Shown here: in pieces, positions 62,295 to 64,000 of the stretch | Layout of the letters: the number at the start of each line of letters is the position of its first letter | How positions within the stretch are numbered: position 1 is the stretch's first letter | Assembly (NCBI RefSeq): GCF_029978005.1 | Contig: NZ_JARKOZ010000144.1 | Coordinates: 1-64,000, forward strand | Source: Solidesulfovibrio sp. | GTDB lineage: Bacteria; Desulfobacterota; Desulfovibrionia; Desulfovibrionales; Desulfovibrionaceae | Reading direction: 5' to 3' | Length of the DNA stretch: 64,000 bases | Notes under the pieces: model-generated | Seen by the model: only the letters and a program-made list of their open reading frames with translations | Database searches by the model: none | What the model was told of the DNA's origin: nothing | Made by a program: the position numbers and the translations under genes

Positions 62295-63512
62295 CTACAG
62301 CCCGAAGGGCCGCAGCACGCGGTCCAGCACGCCCTGCACCTTGGAGATGGCCACGCCGTAGTTGGTGACCGGCACGCCCCGGCGCGCGCATTCCCGGACG
62401 CGCCGGACCATTTCCATGCGGCCGAGCATGCACGAGCCGCAGTGCACCACCAGGGCGAAGCGCTCGAGGTTGTCGGGAAAGTCGTGGCCGGCGTGGACCT
62501 CGAAGCGCAGGTCCCGGCCCGTGTACTGGGAAATCCAACGGGGAATCTTCACCCGGCCGATGTCGTCGGCCTGGACGTGGTGGGAGCAGGCCTCGGCCAT
62601 GAGCACCGTGTCGCCGTCGGCCAGCTTGTCGATGGCCGCCGCGCCGGCGACGAGGGTGGGCAGGTCGCCCTTGTAGCGGGCGAAGAGCGTGGAGAAGGTG
62701 GTCAGCGGCACGTCGTCGGGCACGTCGCCCGCCACCTTGAGGATCACCTGGGAGTCGGTGACGACCAGGGCCGGCGGACGGCGCATGTTTTCCAGCGCCG
62801 CTTCCAGTTCGCGCTCCTTGACCACCACGGCCGCGCCGTCGCCGTCGAGGATCTCGCGCAGCACCTGCACCTGCGGCAGGATGAGCCGGCCCTTGGGCGC
62901 GGCCAGGTCGATGGGCACCACGCACACCACGGTGTCGCCCTCGCCGAAGAGGTCGCCGCACAGCACCGGCTCGCGCAGGGCCTCGGCCGGGGCCAGGGCG
63001 ATGACGGCCTCCTTGACGGCCACGGCTCCCTGGCCGGTGGCGGCGCTGGCCACGGCGAAGGGCACGCCGGCGTCGCGGCACCAGGCCAGGTCGGCCTGGC
63101 GCGGCGCGGCCAGGTCGGCCTTGTTGAAGACCAGAAGGAAGGGAATCTCCAGGCGTCGGATGTCGGCGACGACGCCGCGCTCGGCGTCGCCCAGGCCCGT
63201 GGCGGCGTCCACCACCACCACGGCGATGTCCGTGCGCCAGAGCACCTTGCGGGTGGCGGCCATGCGCAGGGCCCCGAGCTCGCCCGTGTCGTCGAGTCCG
63301 GCGGTGTCGTAGAAGGTCACGGGCCCAAGCGGCAGCAGCTCGTAGGGCTTGGCCACGGGATCGGTGGTGGTGCCGGCCACCTCGGAGACGATGGCCACGT
63401 CCTGGCCGGCGATGGCGTTAAGTAGCGACGACTTGCCGGCGTTGGTGCGCCCGACCAGGGTGATGACCAGCCTGACCCCGCGCGGGGCCTTGCTGCCTTC
63501 GGATTCAGCCAT
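62295..63512 (-). CDS. hydF: [FeFe]-hydrogenase maturation GTPase HydF
   Basis: The 405-residue scaffold on which the [FeFe]-hydrogenase 2Fe subcluster is assembled. The GTPase domain has GRTNAGKSS (21-29), TTTDPV, DTAGLDD and NKAD. The dimerisation domain follows, and the cluster domain has the HydF cysteine/histidine set: EACSHH, then VVHCGSCMLGRMEMVRR, ending in VPVTNYGVAISKVQGVLDRVL. The ATG at 63512 (AAAGGAG upstream) overlaps the 3' end of hydE by 8 nt, so they are coupled. HydF receives the product of HydE and HydG and passes the subcluster to HydA. This implies the cell makes an [FeFe] hydrogenase, encoded elsewhere. Confidence 0.97.
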   Translation of the reverse strand: MAESEGSKAPRGVRLVITLVGRTNAGKSSLLNAIAGQDVAIVSEVAGTTTDPVAKPYELLPLGPVTFYDTAGLDDTGELGALRMAATRKVLWRTDIAVVVVDAATGLGDAERGVVADIRRLEIPFLLVFNKADLAAPRQADLAWCRDAGVPFAVASAATGQGAVAVKEAVIALAPAEALREPVLCGDLFGEGDTVVCVVPIDLAAPKGRLILPQVQVLREILDGDGAAVVVKERELEAALENMRRPPALVVTDSQVILKVAGDVPDDVPLTTFSTLFARYKGDLPTLVAGAAAIDKLADGDTVLMAEACSHHVQADDIGRVKIPRWISQYTGRDLRFEVHAGHDFPDNLERFALVVHCGSCMLGRMEMVRRVRECARRGVPVTNYGVAISKVQGVLDRVLRPFGL

Positions 63513-64000
63513 GACGTCTCCTTTTGGACCCGCCCACGGACGTGGAGGGCACGCGCCCCACGCGGCGCACGGCGGCGCGTGCGGCTTCCAGGCGCGCGGC
63601 GGCATCGGCGCGCAGGGCGTTTTTCCCGGGATAGATGGCGTAGTCGCCGCCGACGGTCTCCGGAGTGAGCGAGGGCATGACGACGTTGGCCCCGACGGTG
63701 AGCCCCTGCTCACGCGCGCCGTCGCGCAGGGCATTGAGGGCCGAGGTCGAGGGGATGTTGGCCAGGGGGTTTAAAAGCCGCAGCACGGCCATGGCCCGGA
63801 AGGCGGTCAGCACCGAGCCCGGGGGCGCGTCGCCGCAGGGCGTGTCCGGGCTCGGCACGAAGGGGCCCACGGCGATCATGTCGAGGTCGAGCTCGGACAG
63901 GCGCATCAGGTCGCTGGCCAGGATGTCCGGGGTCATGCCCGGCAGGTCGGTGATGATGCCCGAGCCCACCTCGTAGCCGGCCTTGCGCAGGGATTCGACC
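63505..64000 (-). CDS. hydE: [FeFe]-hydrogenase maturase HydE (C-terminal part)
   Basis: The 3' portion of a radical SAM gene running off the right edge of the window; about 164 C-terminal residues are seen. GYEVGSGIITDLPGMT, DLDMIAVGPFVPSPDTP, LRLLNPLANIPSTSAL and LTVGANVVMPSLTPE..GGDYAIYPGKN match the HydE barrel and C-terminus; the CxxxCxxC part is outside the window. BioB is the main lookalike, but the GPFIPxPDTP and NIPSTTAL segments and the hydF coupling favour HydE. HydE works on the cysteine-bound iron-carbonyl-cyanide precursor in H-cluster assembly. Confidence 0.93.
   Translation of the reverse strand, partial: VESLRKAGYEVGSGIITDLPGMTPDILASDLMRLSELDLDMIAVGPFVPSPDTPCGDAPPGSVLTAFRAMAVLRLLNPLANIPSTSALNALRDGAREQGLTVGANVVMPSLTPETVGGDYAIYPGKNALRADAAARLEAARAAVRRVGRVPSTSVGGSKRRRHG

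Overview
The window is a high-GC chromosomal segment of a Desulfovibrionaceae-type sulfate reducer, closest in feel to Desulfovibrio/Solidesulfovibrio. The evidence is a close relative of the small D. vulgaris FMN-binding protein (40494-40865), an ETF pair beside an ETF:quinone oxidoreductase-like protein with a C-terminal 4Fe-4S domain, [FeFe]-hydrogenase maturases HydE/HydF, two -24/-12 (sigma-54) promoters with a PAS-type activator, and several radical-SAM genes. No rRNA, CRISPR array, IS element or prophage was seen. One tRNA-Arg is present. The family assignment is inferred from gene content, not from a phylogeny.

Layout. 1-4050: ETF:QO-like, etfB and etfA on +. 4054-5415: a MarR regulator and an NmrA/QorB-like reductase, each preceded by the same TGTTTGA-NN-TCAAAC operator-like dyad. 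5474-7927: glycogen phosphorylase on -. 8258-10391: an IscU/NifU-like scaffold on - with a strong sigma-54 promoter, divergent from a PAS-AAA-Fis activator, with a 14-bp perfect palindrome between them. 10946-14060: a TylF-like methyltransferase with its own sigma-54 promoter, convergent with a radical SAM-ArsM fusion that keeps the three arsenite-binding cysteines. 14330-29278: an EF-hand lipoprotein, then two divergent sets of surface-glycan or lipid-modification genes (two radical SAM enzymes, two GT-C-like membrane proteins, an SGNH protein, two hexapeptide acyltransferases, an epimerase-like SDR and a GT2).

29376-40397 is mostly signalling: tRNA-Arg, CheY-like receiver, HDOD/degenerate-EAL protein, OmpR-type two-component pair, a tiny lysine-rich exported protein, CBS-pair protein, REC-PAS-GGDEF-EAL protein and an MCP. 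40494-42424 holds the FMN-binding protein divergent from an Rrf2 regulator, then a lower-GC two-gene cassette (55-aa protein plus overlapping GNAT) with three 9-bp repeats in front, which looks like an uncharacterised toxin-antitoxin-like module. 42490-49971: valS, a BPL_N-domain protein, a Cys-containing exported protein, LysR, a DUF4239-like protein and a small XRE regulator. 50108-53242 on -: a lipoprotein and a coupled three-gene operon (ParB-like, spore-photoproduct-lyase-like radical SAM, unknown). 53611-59488: a divergent EF-G paralogue, an AT-rich foreign-looking membrane gene, an NtrC-type regulator, RlmI and a DUF1328 protein. 59573-64000: obg with an acidic insertion, an arylamine N-acetyltransferase, hydF and the 3' part of hydE.

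The best candidates for undescribed biology are the PTPVL-GNAT cassette, the ParB-like/SPL-like/unknown operon, the radical SAM-ArsM fusion, the sigma-54-controlled IscU-like gene, and the AT-rich gene at 55747-56445.
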